From DATIUV01 sp049322755 (lineage in GTDB: Bacteria; Pseudomonadota; Gammaproteobacteria; Burkholderiales; UBA6910), in NCBI GenBank assembly GCA_049322755.1, contig JBMOQX010000037.1:62001-126000 (forward strand): a stretch of DNA of 64,000 nt, in the 5' to 3' direction. The position numbers were made by a program, and so were the translations under genes. Below the pieces are notes generated by a model, which was not told the origin of the DNA, did no database searches, and saw only the letters and a list, made by a program, of their open reading frames with translations. Positions 1 to 8,916 of the stretch are shown in pieces (positions within the stretch are counted from its first letter, which is position 1; each line of letters begins with the position of its first letter).

Positions 1-227
1 GATTGCAGGAGTTGCTCCAGGGCCGCCGCCTCGGGCTGCCGAAATACCAGCAGCTGGCGGCGCACGGCCAGGCCCACGCCCAGACCTTCGAGGTGGAGTG
101 CCGGGTGGAGGCGCTGGCGCTGCGCTGCACCGGCGAGGGCAGCAGCCGCCGGCGCGCCGAACAGGATGCGGCGCAGCGCATGCTCGCGCTGCTGGAGCCA
201 CCTCATGGACAAGTCCGGGCCGGCTGA
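1..227 (+). CDS. rnc: Ribonuclease III, C-terminal part (5' partial)
   Basis: The first 75 codons visible are the double-stranded-RNA-binding domain of RNase III, which cleaves dsRNA in rRNA and mRNA maturation. The reading frame is open from the window edge, so the catalytic domain lies upstream. The dsRBD signature is clear: LPKYQ, then TFEVECRV, then the GEGSSRRRAEQDAA helix that contacts RNA. It overlaps the era start by 23 bp, the usual rnc-era arrangement, which makes the assignment firm despite truncation. Confidence 0.93.
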   Translation, partial: LQELLQGRRLGLPKYQQLAAHGQAHAQTFEVECRVEALALRCTGEGSSRRRAEQDAAQRMLALLEPPHGQVRAG

Positions 228-1122
228 TCCCGCGGGGCACCGCTTCGGCAGCGTTGCGCTGCTCGGGCGTCCCAACGTCGGCAAGTCCACCCTGCTCAAC
301 CGCCTGGTGGGCCAGAAGGTGAGCATTGTCTCGAACCGGCCGCAGACCACCCGCAATGCGGTGCGGGGGATCCTGACCCGGGACGACGTTCAGATGGTGT
401 TCGTCGATACGCCGGGATTCCAGACCGAGCATCGCAGCGCCCTCAATCGCGCCATGAACCGGAGTGTTGCCCAGTCGCTGGGCGGGGTGGACGCCGTGCT
501 CTTCGTCCTGGAGGCCCCCAAGCTGACGAGCGCCGACCGCCGCGTCCAGGAGCTGTTCCCGGCGGGCGTGCCGGTGGTGGCGGTGGTCAGCAAGATTGAC
601 CGCCTAGGCGACAAGGCGGTGCTGCTGCCCCTGATGGGCGAACTGGCGGCAGCCTTCCCGTTCGCCGAGATCGTGCCGGTCAGCGCCGAGCGCGGCTGGG
701 GCGTGGAGGAACTGGTAAGCGCGCTGGCCCGGCATCTTCCCCGGGGACCGGCGCTCTACGGGGCCGATGAGATTACCGATGCCAGCGAGCGTTTCCTCGC
801 GGCGGAATTGATCCGGGAGAAGCTTTTTCGCATGCTGGGGGAGGAGTTGCCCTACGCCATGTCGGTCGCCGTAGAGAGCTTTCGCGACGAGCCGGGACTC
901 AAGCGCATCCAGGCGGTGATCTACGTCGAGAAGGCGTCGCAGAAGGCCATCGTCATCGGCCGCGGCGGCGAGAAACTCAAGGACGTGGCGACGCGGGCCC
1001 GCCTGGAAATGGAGAAGGTCTTCGGCGCCAAGGTGTTCCTGGACGTCTGGGTCAAAGTTCGCAGCGGGTGGCGCGACGACGAGCGCTGGCTGCGCACACT
1101 CGGTCTCGAGGGTGATCGATGA
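205..1122 (+). CDS. era: GTPase Era
   Basis: Era is an essential GTPase that binds the 3' end of 16S rRNA and couples 30S assembly to growth. The 305-residue product has the G1 P-loop GRPNVGKST near residue 20, G3 DTPGF near residue 68, G4 SKID near residue 129, and a C-terminal KH domain with VIGRGGEKLK. I take ATG 205 as the start because it gives the family length; upstream codons overlap rnc and are not Era-like. The stop overlaps the recO start by four bases (ATGA), so rnc-era-recO are translationally coupled. Confidence 0.97.
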   Translation: MDKSGPADPAGHRFGSVALLGRPNVGKSTLLNRLVGQKVSIVSNRPQTTRNAVRGILTRDDVQMVFVDTPGFQTEHRSALNRAMNRSVAQSLGGVDAVLFVLEAPKLTSADRRVQELFPAGVPVVAVVSKIDRLGDKAVLLPLMGELAAAFPFAEIVPVSAERGWGVEELVSALARHLPRGPALYGADEITDASERFLAAELIREKLFRMLGEELPYAMSVAVESFRDEPGLKRIQAVIYVEKASQKAIVIGRGGEKLKDVATRARLEMEKVFGAKVFLDVWVKVRSGWRDDERWLRTLGLEGDR

Positions 1123-1844
1123 GCCCGCGGGAGCCGCGCGCGGAGCCCGAGCCGGGTTATCTGCTGCATGCGTATCCCTACAAGGAAACCAGCCTGCTCC
1201 TGGAATGCCTTACCCGGCACCACGGCCGCGTGCCCATGGTCGCCAAGGGCGCGAAGCGTCCGCGTTCCCAGCTGCGCGGCCAGCTGCTCCCGTTCCAGCC
1301 GCTGCTGGTGGGGTGGAGCGGCAAGGGCGAAGTCAAGACGCTGATCCGTGCCGAGTGGGAGCGGGTGGAGCCGCCCCTGGCCGGGCAGGAGCTGATGTGC
1401 GGCTTCTACCTGAACGAGCTGCTGATCCGGCTGCTCGCCCGGGAGGATCCGCACGAAGGCCTTTTCGACCACTATCATGAGGCGCTGTCGCAGCTGCGCG
1501 GCTGTGACGATCCGGCGCCGGTGCTGCGGCGGTTCGAGACCACGCTACTGCGGGAGCTGGGTTACGCCCTGGTCCTGGACCGCGACGTCGAGAGCGACGC
1601 GGCCATCGATCCGGCGCGCGATTATACTTACGCCCTCGATCGCGGCCCGGTGCCCGCTGCCGAAGGCGCCGGCGGCGAACTCGCGGTTTTCGGCAAGACC
1701 CTGCTGGACATGGCGGCGAACCGCTACGACGATCCGGTCACGCTGCAGCAGAGCAAGCTGCTGATGCGGGCGCTGATCACCCATCATCTCGGCGGCCAGC
1801 CGCTGCACTCCCGCCAACTGTTGAAGGACCTGCAACGGCTGTGA
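1119..1844 (+). CDS. recO: DNA repair protein RecO
   Basis: RecO works with RecR to load RecA on SSB-coated DNA in the RecF recombination pathway. The 241-residue protein matches the family length and shows the N-terminal OB fold (YLLHAYPYKETSLLLECLT, then VAKGAKRPRS) followed by the helical C-terminal region (FYLNELLIRLLAREDPHEGLF). It starts with ATG overlapping the era stop and its own stop overlaps the GTG of pdxJ, so it sits in the middle of a tightly coupled rnc-era-recO-pdxJ-acpS operon. Confidence 0.95.
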   Translation: MSPREPRAEPEPGYLLHAYPYKETSLLLECLTRHHGRVPMVAKGAKRPRSQLRGQLLPFQPLLVGWSGKGEVKTLIRAEWERVEPPLAGQELMCGFYLNELLIRLLAREDPHEGLFDHYHEALSQLRGCDDPAPVLRRFETTLLRELGYALVLDRDVESDAAIDPARDYTYALDRGPVPAAEGAGGELAVFGKTLLDMAANRYDDPVTLQQSKLLMRALITHHLGGQPLHSRQLLKDLQRL

Positions 1845-2590
1845 TCGAACTGGGCGTCAACATCGACCACGTCGCGACCCTGCGCCAGGCGCGCCGCACC
1901 TACGAGCCGGATCCCGTCTGGGCCGCCGTTGAGGCGCATCTGGGCGGCGCGGACGGCATTACCGTGCATCTGCGGGAGGACCGGCGCCACATCCAGGACG
2001 CCGACGTGCAGCGCCTGCGGGATCTCACCCACATCAAGCTCAACCTGGAAATGGCGGCCACCCGGGAAATGGTGGACATTGCCTGCCGGCTCAAACCGGA
2101 GATGGCCATGCTGGTGCCGGAAGGGCGCCAGGAGATCACCACCGAGGGCGGGCTGGACGTGGCGGGGCAGGAGGCGGCGCTGAAAAACGTCGTGGGGCGT
2201 CTGGCGGACGCCGGCATTGCGGTGAGCGTTTTCATCGATCCCGACCCGCGCCAGGCGGAAGCGGCGGCCCGCGCCGGCGCCCGGGTCTGCGAGGTCCACA
2301 CCGGCCCCTACGCGGCGGCGTTCCACCTGCGCGGACGCGATGCCGAAGCCGCGCCGGTGGCGGCGGAGCTGGAAAAGCTCCGGCGGGCCGGCGAAGTCAT
2401 CCGCGGGCTGGGAATGCGCTTCAACGCCGGCCACGCGCTCAATTACGCCAACGTGCGTCCCGTCGCCGGGCTGGCCGGGGTGAGGGAACTGCACATCGGT
2501 CACGCCATCGTCAGCCGGGCGGTATTCGTCGGTCTGCGGGAGGCCGTGCGGGAGATGAAGTGGATCATGCTGCAGGGGAGCGCGCCGTGA
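1841..2590 (+). CDS. pdxJ: Pyridoxine 5'-phosphate synthase PdxJ
   Basis: PdxJ condenses 3-amino-1-hydroxyacetone phosphate with deoxyxylulose 5-phosphate to give pyridoxine 5'-phosphate. The 249-residue TIM barrel begins with the family signature LGVNIDHVATLRQAR, and continues with GADGITVHLREDRRHI and, near the C-terminus, the phosphate-binding stretch FNAGHALNYANV and LHIGHAIVSRAV. GTG 1841 is the start, overlapping the recO TGA. Its stop overlaps the acpS start. Confidence 0.96.
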   Translation: MIELGVNIDHVATLRQARRTYEPDPVWAAVEAHLGGADGITVHLREDRRHIQDADVQRLRDLTHIKLNLEMAATREMVDIACRLKPEMAMLVPEGRQEITTEGGLDVAGQEAALKNVVGRLADAGIAVSVFIDPDPRQAEAAARAGARVCEVHTGPYAAAFHLRGRDAEAAPVAAELEKLRRAGEVIRGLGMRFNAGHALNYANVRPVAGLAGVRELHIGHAIVSRAVFVGLREAVREMKWIMLQGSAP

Positions 2591-2964
2591 TCTACGGCGT
2601 CGGCACCGACATCGTCGAGACCGCGCGCATCGAGCGCCTGCTGGAGCGATTCGGCGAGCGTTTCGCGCAACGCCTGCTGACACCCCTGGAGCGCGGCCGC
2701 TTCGATCACAGCCAGCGCCCGGCAGCCTACCTGGCGTTGCGCTTCGCCGCGAAGGAAGCCCTCGCCAAGGCGATCGGCACCGGGTTCCGCACGCCGGTGC
2801 TGCTGTCCCGCATTTCGTTGGTTCAGGACAAGCTGGGCAAGCCGGGATTCGCGTTCCATCCCTCGTTGGCCGCATTGCTGGCCGCACGCGGGGTCACCGG
2901 GCACCACCTGAGCCTCACCGACGAGGCCGGCCTCGCGTTCGCGGTGGTGGTGCTGGAGCGCTGA
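2587..2964 (+). CDS. acpS: Holo-ACP synthase
   Basis: AcpS transfers phosphopantetheine from CoA to acyl carrier protein; its substrate AcpP is encoded in this window at 19495-19731. The 126-residue product has both magnesium-binding motifs, GTDIVETARI near residue 6 and RFAAKEALAKAIGTG near residue 58. GTG 2587 overlaps the pdxJ TGA and gives the normal length; an in-frame ATG at 2560 would add nine residues and is less likely. The pdxJ-acpS pairing is standard in gammaproteobacteria. Confidence 0.95.
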   Translation: MIYGVGTDIVETARIERLLERFGERFAQRLLTPLERGRFDHSQRPAAYLALRFAAKEALAKAIGTGFRTPVLLSRISLVQDKLGKPGFAFHPSLAALLAARGVTGHHLSLTDEAGLAFAVVVLER

Positions 2965-2984
2965 CACCAACCGCAGAGGTCCGC

Positions 2985-4076
2985 ATGTCCCTCGGCCCGC
3001 TCATGATCGACCTCGACGGCACCTCGCTCACCGTCGCGGATCGCGCGCGTCTCGCGCATCCGCTGGTGGGCGGCGTCATCCTGTTCACCCGGAACTTCGA
3101 GGCCATCGAGCAGCTCATCGAGCTCACGGCGCAGATACACGCATTGCGTTCTCCGCCGCTCCTGATCGCGGTCGATCACGAGGGCGGGCGGGTGCAGCGC
3201 TTTCGCGAAGGCTTCACCCGCCTGCCGCCGATGCGGGCCCTGGGCCGGGTCTGGGACCAGCGGCCCGCCCGGGCGCGGGCGCTGGCCGAGCAGACCGGCT
3301 ACGTGCTGGCCGCCGAACTGCGGGCCTGCGGCATCGATTTCAGCTTCACACCGGTGCTGGACCTCGACTCCGGCGCCAGTTCGGTAATCGGCGACCGCGC
3401 CTTTCACAGCTCGCCGTCGGTGGTGGCGGCGCTGGGCCACAGCCTGATTGTGGGCCTGCGCAGCGGCGGGTGCGCCGCGGTCGGCAAGCATTTTCCCGGT
3501 CACGGCCACGTGGCCGCGGATTCCCATACCGATCTCCCGCTGGACCCGCGGCCTCTCGCGGACCTGCAGTTCGCCGACCTGCTTGCCTTCAAGCAGATGA
3601 TCGAGTACGGCTTGCCCGCGGTCATGCCCGCCCACGTGGTCTATTCCCGGGTGGACTCGCTGCCGGCCGGCTTCAGTCGCGTCTGGCTGCAGCGGGTGCT
3701 GCGGGAGATGCTGGGTTTCGAGGGGGCCGTGTTCAGCGACGACCTGTGCATGGCGGGCGCCTGCACGATGGGGGACATGACCGCGCGCACCCGCGCCGCG
3801 CTCGACGCCGGCTGTGACATGGCCTTGATCTGCAACGATACGGAGGCTGTGGACCGGGTGCTTGCGGAACTGCAGTGGGACACCTCCGCCGTGTCGCTCG
3901 CCCGCCTCGCGCGCATGCACGGCCGCGGGGGGGCGGAAACCTGGGTTCGCCTGCGGGAGTCGTCGGAATATGTGGGGGCCGTGCGCGCGGTGGCCGACCT
4001 GGCAGCGGAAGCCGCAGAAGTGCCGCTCCTGGCCGATCCGACCGAGCCGGCCCGGGACGGCCAGCAACGCTCATGA
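2985..4076 (+). CDS. nagZ: Beta-N-acetylhexosaminidase NagZ
   Basis: NagZ removes N-acetylglucosamine from anhydromuropeptides in the cytoplasm during peptidoglycan recycling. The 363-residue glycoside hydrolase family 3 protein shows IAVDHEGGRVQRF near residue 60, the catalytic loop VGKHFPGHGHVAADSHTDLP near residue 165, and the nucleophile region VFSDDLCMAG near residue 247. There is no signal peptide, as expected for a cytosolic enzyme. It ends in a four-base ATGA overlap with the downstream cation exporter. Confidence 0.95.
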   Translation: MSLGPLMIDLDGTSLTVADRARLAHPLVGGVILFTRNFEAIEQLIELTAQIHALRSPPLLIAVDHEGGRVQRFREGFTRLPPMRALGRVWDQRPARARALAEQTGYVLAAELRACGIDFSFTPVLDLDSGASSVIGDRAFHSSPSVVAALGHSLIVGLRSGGCAAVGKHFPGHGHVAADSHTDLPLDPRPLADLQFADLLAFKQMIEYGLPAVMPAHVVYSRVDSLPAGFSRVWLQRVLREMLGFEGAVFSDDLCMAGACTMGDMTARTRAALDAGCDMALICNDTEAVDRVLAELQWDTSAVSLARLARMHGRGGAETWVRLRESSEYVGAVRAVADLAAEAAEVPLLADPTEPARDGQQRS

Positions 4077-5023
4077 GCCACGGGCGCGCGCATCACGGCC
4101 ATTTTCACCCAGATGCCGGTCCGGGCACGCAGCCGCCGCCGGTGCTGGGCCGGCTGGCGGCGGCGCTCGCGCTCACGCTGGGTTTCGCTGGCGTCGAGGC
4201 CGTGGCCGGGCTGTGGTCGGGTTCGCTCGCACTGCTGTCCGACGCCGGACACATGCTGTCGGATTCCGCCGCCCTGGCGCTGGCGCTGGGGGCGTCATGG
4301 CTCGCGCGCCGTCCGCCCTCGCGCCGCCACACCTACGGCCTGGTGCGGGCGGAAGTCCTGGCGGCCTTGATCAATGCCTTGCTGATGCTGGTGGTGGTGA
4401 CCGCCATCGTGGTGGAGGCGGTGGACCGTCTGCTGGAGCCCCGCGACGTGGCCGGGGCGGCGGTGATGGCGGTGGCCGCGGTCGGGTTCGTCATCAACCT
4501 CGTGGTGCTCGCGATGCTGGGCGGGAGCGGCGGCGGCATCAACGTGCGCGCGGCCGCCCTGCACGTGCTCGGCGACCTGCTGGGCTCGGTGGCCGCGCTG
4601 ACCGCGGGCGCGGTGGTCTATTTCACCGGCTGGACGCCGATCGATCCGATCCTGTCCCTGGCGGTAGCGGTGCTGATCCTGATTTCCACCGTGAACGTGG
4701 TGCGCAGCGTCTTCCCGATCCTCATGGAGGGCGTTCCGCCGGAGGTGGATCTCGAGACGGTGGGCCGCGCCATGGCCGAAGCGGAGGGCGTACTGGGCGT
4801 TCACGACCTGCACGTCTGGACGCTGTCGTCCGGGCGCCTGGTGCTCTCCGCCCACGTCGATCTGGCGGACATGGCCGACTGGCCGCGGGTGCTGGCGGCG
4901 CTGCGGGGCACGCTGCAGCGCCGGTTCGGCATCGAGCACGTCACGCTTCAGCCGGAAATCCCGCTTGCGCAGCGGCGCGGGGAGGGGGCCACCATTCCGA
5001 TCGTGCCGGCGCGTCAGCGCTGA
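4073..5023 (+). CDS. CDF-family cation efflux transporter
   Basis: This is a cation diffusion facilitator that exports Zn2+, Co2+ or Cd2+ in exchange for protons across the inner membrane. The 316-residue protein has a histidine-rich N-terminus (HGRAHHGHFHP), six predicted membrane segments, the metal site LLSDAGHMLSD in TM2 (H-x3-D) and HVLGDLLGS in TM5 (H-x3-D), and a soluble C-terminal domain with VHDLHVWTLSSG. The H-D pairing is that of the zinc-preferring CzcD/ZitB type. Start ATG 4073 overlaps the nagZ stop; longer upstream reading is shadow sequence inside nagZ. Confidence 0.92.
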   Translation: MSHGRAHHGHFHPDAGPGTQPPPVLGRLAAALALTLGFAGVEAVAGLWSGSLALLSDAGHMLSDSAALALALGASWLARRPPSRRHTYGLVRAEVLAALINALLMLVVVTAIVVEAVDRLLEPRDVAGAAVMAVAAVGFVINLVVLAMLGGSGGGINVRAAALHVLGDLLGSVAALTAGAVVYFTGWTPIDPILSLAVAVLILISTVNVVRSVFPILMEGVPPEVDLETVGRAMAEAEGVLGVHDLHVWTLSSGRLVLSAHVDLADMADWPRVLAALRGTLQRRFGIEHVTLQPEIPLAQRRGEGATIPIVPARQR

Positions 5024-5036
5024 CAACCGCCGGGGG

Positions 5037-5603
5037 TCAGACCCGTTCGATGTACTCGCCCGAGTCGGTGTTGACTTTGATCTTCTCGCCTTCGCCGACG
5101 AAGGGCGGCACCATCACGGTGAGGCCGGTTTCCATCCTGGCCGGCTTGTAGGTGGTGGTGGCGGTGGCGCCTTTGACGTTGGGCTCGGTTTCCACCACTG
5201 TGAGCACCACGCTGGAGGGAAGCTGCACGCCGATCGGGCGCTCGTTGTAGAAGTTCACCTGCACCTCTGTGTTCGGGAGCAGGTACTCCTTCTGGCCCTC
5301 GAGGAAGTCCTCGCTGAGCGTGAGCTGCTCGTAGTTCTCCTTGTCCATGAAGATGTAGGAGGGACCGTCGTTGTAGAGGTACTCCATGTTGCGGCTCTCG
5401 ACGAACGCGCGTTCCACCTTTTCGTCGGTGCGGAATCGCTGATTGGTCTTGGTGCCCGACTCGACGTCCTTCATTTCCACCTGCATGAACGCTCCGCCGC
5501 GTCCGCCGACATGCACGTGATAGGATTTCAGGACGCGCCACACCCGCTTGTCCCATTCCAGCAGGTTCCCGGCGCGTATCTCGGTTGCCAGCACTCGAGC
5601 CAT
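5037..5603 (-). CDS. efp: Translation elongation factor P
   Basis: EF-P relieves ribosome stalling at polyproline. The 188-residue protein has the KOW, OB and C-terminal domains in order, ending in the TGLTVMVPPFVGEGEKIKVNT stretch. The P-site loop reads HVGGRGGAF, so an arginine (residue 35) stands where EpmA-type EF-Ps carry the modified lysine of PGKGQ. The rest (MDKENYEQLTL, RPIGVQLP) looks closer to alphaproteobacterial EF-P than to the enteric type. No EarP, EpmA or EpmB gene lies in the window. The start codon overlaps the start of the divergent glycosylase gene by two bases. Confidence 0.94.
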   Translation of the reverse strand: MARVLATEIRAGNLLEWDKRVWRVLKSYHVHVGGRGGAFMQVEMKDVESGTKTNQRFRTDEKVERAFVESRNMEYLYNDGPSYIFMDKENYEQLTLSEDFLEGQKEYLLPNTEVQVNFYNERPIGVQLPSSVVLTVVETEPNVKGATATTTYKPARMETGLTVMVPPFVGEGEKIKVNTDSGEYIERV

Positions 5604-6327
5604 GGTTCACTCATCCAATTCGGAGAACGCGCGATTCTACACCACGGGCCAGGAGCGCCGAAAGGCAGCCGGGGAGCCGTTCGACGCAGGCTGCACGCGC
5701 TGTCCGCGCCTGGCGGAGTTCCTGGGCGCGGTACGCGAGCGCCATGCCGGGTATCACGCCCGCCCGGTGCCCGCGTTCGGGGTCATGCCGCCGCGGTTGC
5801 TGGTGGTCGGGCTGGCTCCCGGACTGCACGGGGCGAACCGAACCGGCAGGCCTTTCACCGGCGACTATGCGGGCGAGTTGCTGTACCGGACGCTGCACCG
5901 GTATGGCTTCGCCTCCGCGCCGGTGTCGGTGGCGGCGGACGACGGCCTGCAACTCGCCGCGGCGTGCGTCACCAACGCCGTGCGCTGCGTTCCACCCGCT
6001 AATCGGCCCATGCCGGCGGAGGTGCGCGCTTGTAACGGCTATCTGCGCCACGAACTCGGCGAACTGGCGCCGGGCGCGGCGATCCTGGCGCTGGGGACGG
6101 TCGCCCACGGGGCGGTGCTGGCTGCGCTGGATCTGCGCCAGGCGGCCTTCCGCTTCGCCCATGGCGCCGTGCATGCCCTGCCGTCCGGGCAGGCGCTGTT
6201 CGACAGCTATCACTGCAGCCGCTACAACACGCAGACGCGCCGTCTCACGGCGGAGATGTTCGAGGACGTAGTGGCTGCGGCGCGCGCCCACCTGGACCGG
6301 GGCCCCGCCGCCACCACCGCTTCGTGA
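5602..6327 (+). CDS. Family 5 uracil-DNA glycosylase (UdgB-like)
   Basis: This 241-residue protein removes uracil or other deaminated bases from DNA. The two UDG motifs are present: GLAPGLHGANRTGRPFTGDY near residue 72 and YHCSRYNTQTRRLT near residue 203, the pattern of the UdgB (family 5) branch rather than Ung. Cysteines in CTRCPRL near residue 30 and in ACVTNAVRCVPP near residue 128 fit the [4Fe-4S] cluster ligands of the family. Start ATG 5602 gives the family length. The TGA is overlapped by the GTG of uvrC, so the two repair genes are coupled. Confidence 0.87.
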   Translation: MVHSSNSENARFYTTGQERRKAAGEPFDAGCTRCPRLAEFLGAVRERHAGYHARPVPAFGVMPPRLLVVGLAPGLHGANRTGRPFTGDYAGELLYRTLHRYGFASAPVSVAADDGLQLAAACVTNAVRCVPPANRPMPAEVRACNGYLRHELGELAPGAAILALGTVAHGAVLAALDLRQAAFRFAHGAVHALPSGQALFDSYHCSRYNTQTRRLTAEMFEDVVAAARAHLDRGPAATTAS

Positions 6328-8183
6328 CCGCCGTCGAGCCCCCCCGCCCGCCCCGCGCGCCGGAACAACCGGCAGGCGCGGGCGCCTTCGATCCGCACGC
6401 GGCGCTCGCCGGGCTTCCCCATCGGCCCGGCGTCTACCGCATGTTGAACGCCGCGGGGCAGGTCATCTACGTGGGCAAGGCGGGCGACCTGCGCAAACGC
6501 GTCTCGTCATACTTCACGCGCGCGGAGCTGGGGCCGCGCATCGCCCGCATGGTGAGCCAGGTGGCGGGCCTGGAAACCACGGTGACCCGTTCCGAGGCCG
6601 AGGCGCTGCTGCTAGAGAACCAGCTCATAAAGAGCCTGCAGCCACGCTACAACGTATTGTTTCGCGACGACAAGTCGTATCCCTACATCGTCGTTACCGG
6701 CCACGCCTTTCCGCGCCTGGGTTTTCACCGCGGCGGTCTGGAGCGGCGGCACCGCTATTTCGGGCCCTATCCAAGCGCGGGGGCGGTGCGCTCCAGCATC
6801 CAGTTGCTGCAGAAGGTCTTCCGGCTCAGAACGTGCGAGGACTCGGTATTCCGCAACCGCGCCCGTCCCTGCCTGCTGCACCAGATCCGGCGCTGCACGG
6901 CGCCGTGCGTCGGCCTGATCAGCGCCGAGGCCTACGCCGAGGACGTGCGCAACGCCACGCTCTTTCTGCAGGGCAAGCAGGACGAGCTTTTGCGTTCACT
7001 CACCGGGCGCATGCAGGCGGCGGCGGACGAACTGCGCTATGAGGACGCGGCCGGCCTGCGCGATCAGATCCAGGCGCTGCGCAAGGTGCAGGAGCGGCAG
7101 TTCGTGTCCACGGAAAAGGCGCTGGACGCCGACGTTGTCGCGGCGGTGGTGGAAGCCGACACGCTGTGCGTGAACCTGGTCATGATCCGCGGCGGCATGC
7201 ACCTCGGCGACAGGGCCTTTTTCCCTCAAAACGCCGATGGCTGCGCCGCGGACGCCGTGCTGGAAGCGTTTCTCGCCCAGCATTACCTGGCGCTGCCGGC
7301 CCCTCCCACCATCATCATCAATCTCCCACTGAACGCGCAGGACCTGGCCGCGTTGCTTTCCGACCGGGCTGGCGCGCCGGTGCGTATCCTGGACCGCGTG
7401 ACCGGGGAGCGGCGCGTCTGGCTGGAGATGGCGGAGCAGAACGCGACGCTCGCGCTGCGCCATCGCCTGAGCCAGCACACGGCCCACGAGGCCCGTGTCC
7501 TCGCCCTGCAGCAGGCGCTGGATCTGCCGGCGCTGCCCAAACGCATCGAGTGCTTCGACGTCAGCCACACCATGGGCGAGGCGATGGTGGCGTCCTGCGT
7601 CGTCTATGACGACTATGCCATGCAGCGGGGCGAATACCGGCGCTACAACCTCGCCGGGGTTGCACCGGGCGATGACTATGGCGCCATGCGCGACGTGTTG
7701 GCGCGCCGCTACCAGAAGGTCGCGGCAGGGGAGGGCAAGATTCCCGAACTGGTTCTCATCGATGGCGGCACCGGCCAGGTCAACGTGGCGCGCGACGTGC
7801 TCACCGAGCTGGGGTTGGGCGATCTGCCGTTGGTGGGCATCGCCAAAGGCGAAGGACGCCGGCCCGGGCTTGAAACGCTGATCTACCCGGGGGGCGCAAA
7901 GCGGATAAAATTGGCGCCGGAAAGTGCTGCGCTGCATCTGGTGCAACAGATACGCGACGAGGCGCATCGGTTCGCCATCGAGGGTCACCGGGCCAAGCGC
8001 CAGAAGACGCGCACCTCGTCCGCCCTGGAGCACGTCCCCGGCGTCGGCCCCAAACGCAGGCAGCGCCTGCTGGCCCGATTCGGCGGTTTGCGCGGTGTCA
8101 TGGCCGCCAGCGTCGAGGAACTCGCCAAGGTGGAGGGCGTGAGCCGCGAACTGGCCGAACGCATTCACCGACACCTCCATTGA
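6324..8183 (+). CDS. uvrC: Excinuclease ABC subunit C
   Basis: UvrC makes both incisions in nucleotide excision repair; its partner UvrB is encoded at 40738-42795. The 619-residue product has the GIY-YIG nuclease (GVYRMLNAAGQVIYVGKA) at residues 30-110, the cysteine segment CEDSVFRNRARPCLLHQIRRC near residues 170-195, a UVR motif near 230, the RNase H-like endonuclease (ECFDVSHTMGE and LVLIDGGTGQ) and C-terminal helix-hairpin-helix repeats (VPGVGPKRRQRLL). GTG 6324 overlaps the preceding stop. Confidence 0.97.
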   Translation: MTAVEPPRPPRAPEQPAGAGAFDPHAALAGLPHRPGVYRMLNAAGQVIYVGKAGDLRKRVSSYFTRAELGPRIARMVSQVAGLETTVTRSEAEALLLENQLIKSLQPRYNVLFRDDKSYPYIVVTGHAFPRLGFHRGGLERRHRYFGPYPSAGAVRSSIQLLQKVFRLRTCEDSVFRNRARPCLLHQIRRCTAPCVGLISAEAYAEDVRNATLFLQGKQDELLRSLTGRMQAAADELRYEDAAGLRDQIQALRKVQERQFVSTEKALDADVVAAVVEADTLCVNLVMIRGGMHLGDRAFFPQNADGCAADAVLEAFLAQHYLALPAPPTIIINLPLNAQDLAALLSDRAGAPVRILDRVTGERRVWLEMAEQNATLALRHRLSQHTAHEARVLALQQALDLPALPKRIECFDVSHTMGEAMVASCVVYDDYAMQRGEYRRYNLAGVAPGDDYGAMRDVLARRYQKVAAGEGKIPELVLIDGGTGQVNVARDVLTELGLGDLPLVGIAKGEGRRPGLETLIYPGGAKRIKLAPESAALHLVQQIRDEAHRFAIEGHRAKRQKTRTSSALEHVPGVGPKRRQRLLARFGGLRGVMAASVEELAKVEGVSRELAERIHRHLH

Positions 8184-8198
8184 AAGACCGCGAACGAC

Positions 8199-8768
8199 GT
8201 GTTCAATCTTCCCAACCTGCTGACCTGGCTGCGGATCCTGCTGATACCGGTGTTCGTCGCAGTGTTCTACGTCTCCGACGCGGCGCTGTCGAGCCATCAC
8301 AAGAACCTGGCGGCCACGCTGCTGTTTGCATTGGCGGCGATCACCGACTGGCTGGACGGCTATCTGGCGCGGGCATTGAACCAGACCTCCGCGTTCGGCG
8401 CCTTTCTCGATCCGGTGGCGGACAAGCTCATGGTGGCCGCGGCACTGGTGGTGCTGGTGGAGTTCGGGCGGGTGGATGCGCTCATCGCGCTGATCATCAT
8501 CGGCCGCGAGATCACGATTTCGGCGCTGCGCGAGTGGATGGCGCGCATCGGCGAGCACAAGAGCGTGGCGGTTTCAGTGCTCGGCAAGATCAAGACCGGG
8601 ACCCAGATGGCGGCGATTCTGCTGCTGCTCTATCAGGATCACATCGCGTTGGGACTTTCCGGGCAGGCAGTCGGCACGGTGCTGATCTATGTCGCCGCCG
8701 GCCTGACGCTGTGGTCCATGCTGTACTACCTGAAGGCCGCGATGCCACGGGCGATGTCGCGCCCTTGA
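8199..8768 (+). CDS. pgsA: CDP-diacylglycerol-glycerol-3-phosphate 3-phosphatidyltransferase
   Basis: PgsA makes phosphatidylglycerol phosphate from CDP-diacylglycerol, the first committed step to acidic phospholipids. The 189-residue membrane protein carries the CDP-alcohol phosphatidyltransferase motif DWLDGYLAR, then G and D residues spaced through FGAFLDPVADK (residues 50-75). It starts with FNLPNLLTWLRI, typical of the family, from a GTG codon. It lies 15 bases after uvrC and just before the tRNA operon, the conserved gammaproteobacterial uvrC-pgsA-tRNA order. Confidence 0.95.
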   Translation: MFNLPNLLTWLRILLIPVFVAVFYVSDAALSSHHKNLAATLLFALAAITDWLDGYLARALNQTSAFGAFLDPVADKLMVAAALVVLVEFGRVDALIALIIIGREITISALREWMARIGEHKSVAVSVLGKIKTGTQMAAILLLLYQDHIALGLSGQAVGTVLIYVAAGLTLWSMLYYLKAAMPRAMSRP

Positions 8769-8791
8769 GGCGCGGCCAGGCCCGCGCAACC

Positions 8792-8819
8792 TTGACACCC
8801 CAATCGCGCGGATTATAAT
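8792..8819 (+). promoter_or_regulatory. Promoter of the tRNA-Gly-Cys-Leu operon
   Basis: A perfect -35 TTGACA (8792-8797) and a perfect -10 TATAAT (8814-8819) are separated by 16 bases. The expected transcription start is near 8826, ten bases before tRNA-Gly. Such a strong sigma-70 promoter suits stable RNA. Confidence 0.88.
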
Positions 8820-8835
8820 TATCGGTTGATTTTTC

Positions 8836-8910
8836 GCGGGAATAGCTCAGTGGTAGAGCACAACCTTGCCAAGGTTGGGGTCGCGAGTTCGAGCCTCGTT
8901 TCCCGCTCCA
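8836..8910 (+). tRNA. tRNA-Gly (GCC)
   Basis: This 75-nt gene folds as a cloverleaf with acceptor arms GCGGGAA and TTCCCGC, an encoded CCA end, the T-loop GTTCGAGCC and an anticodon loop TTGCCAA, giving anticodon GCC for glycine. Confidence 0.97.
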
Positions 8911-8916
8911 GATTCC

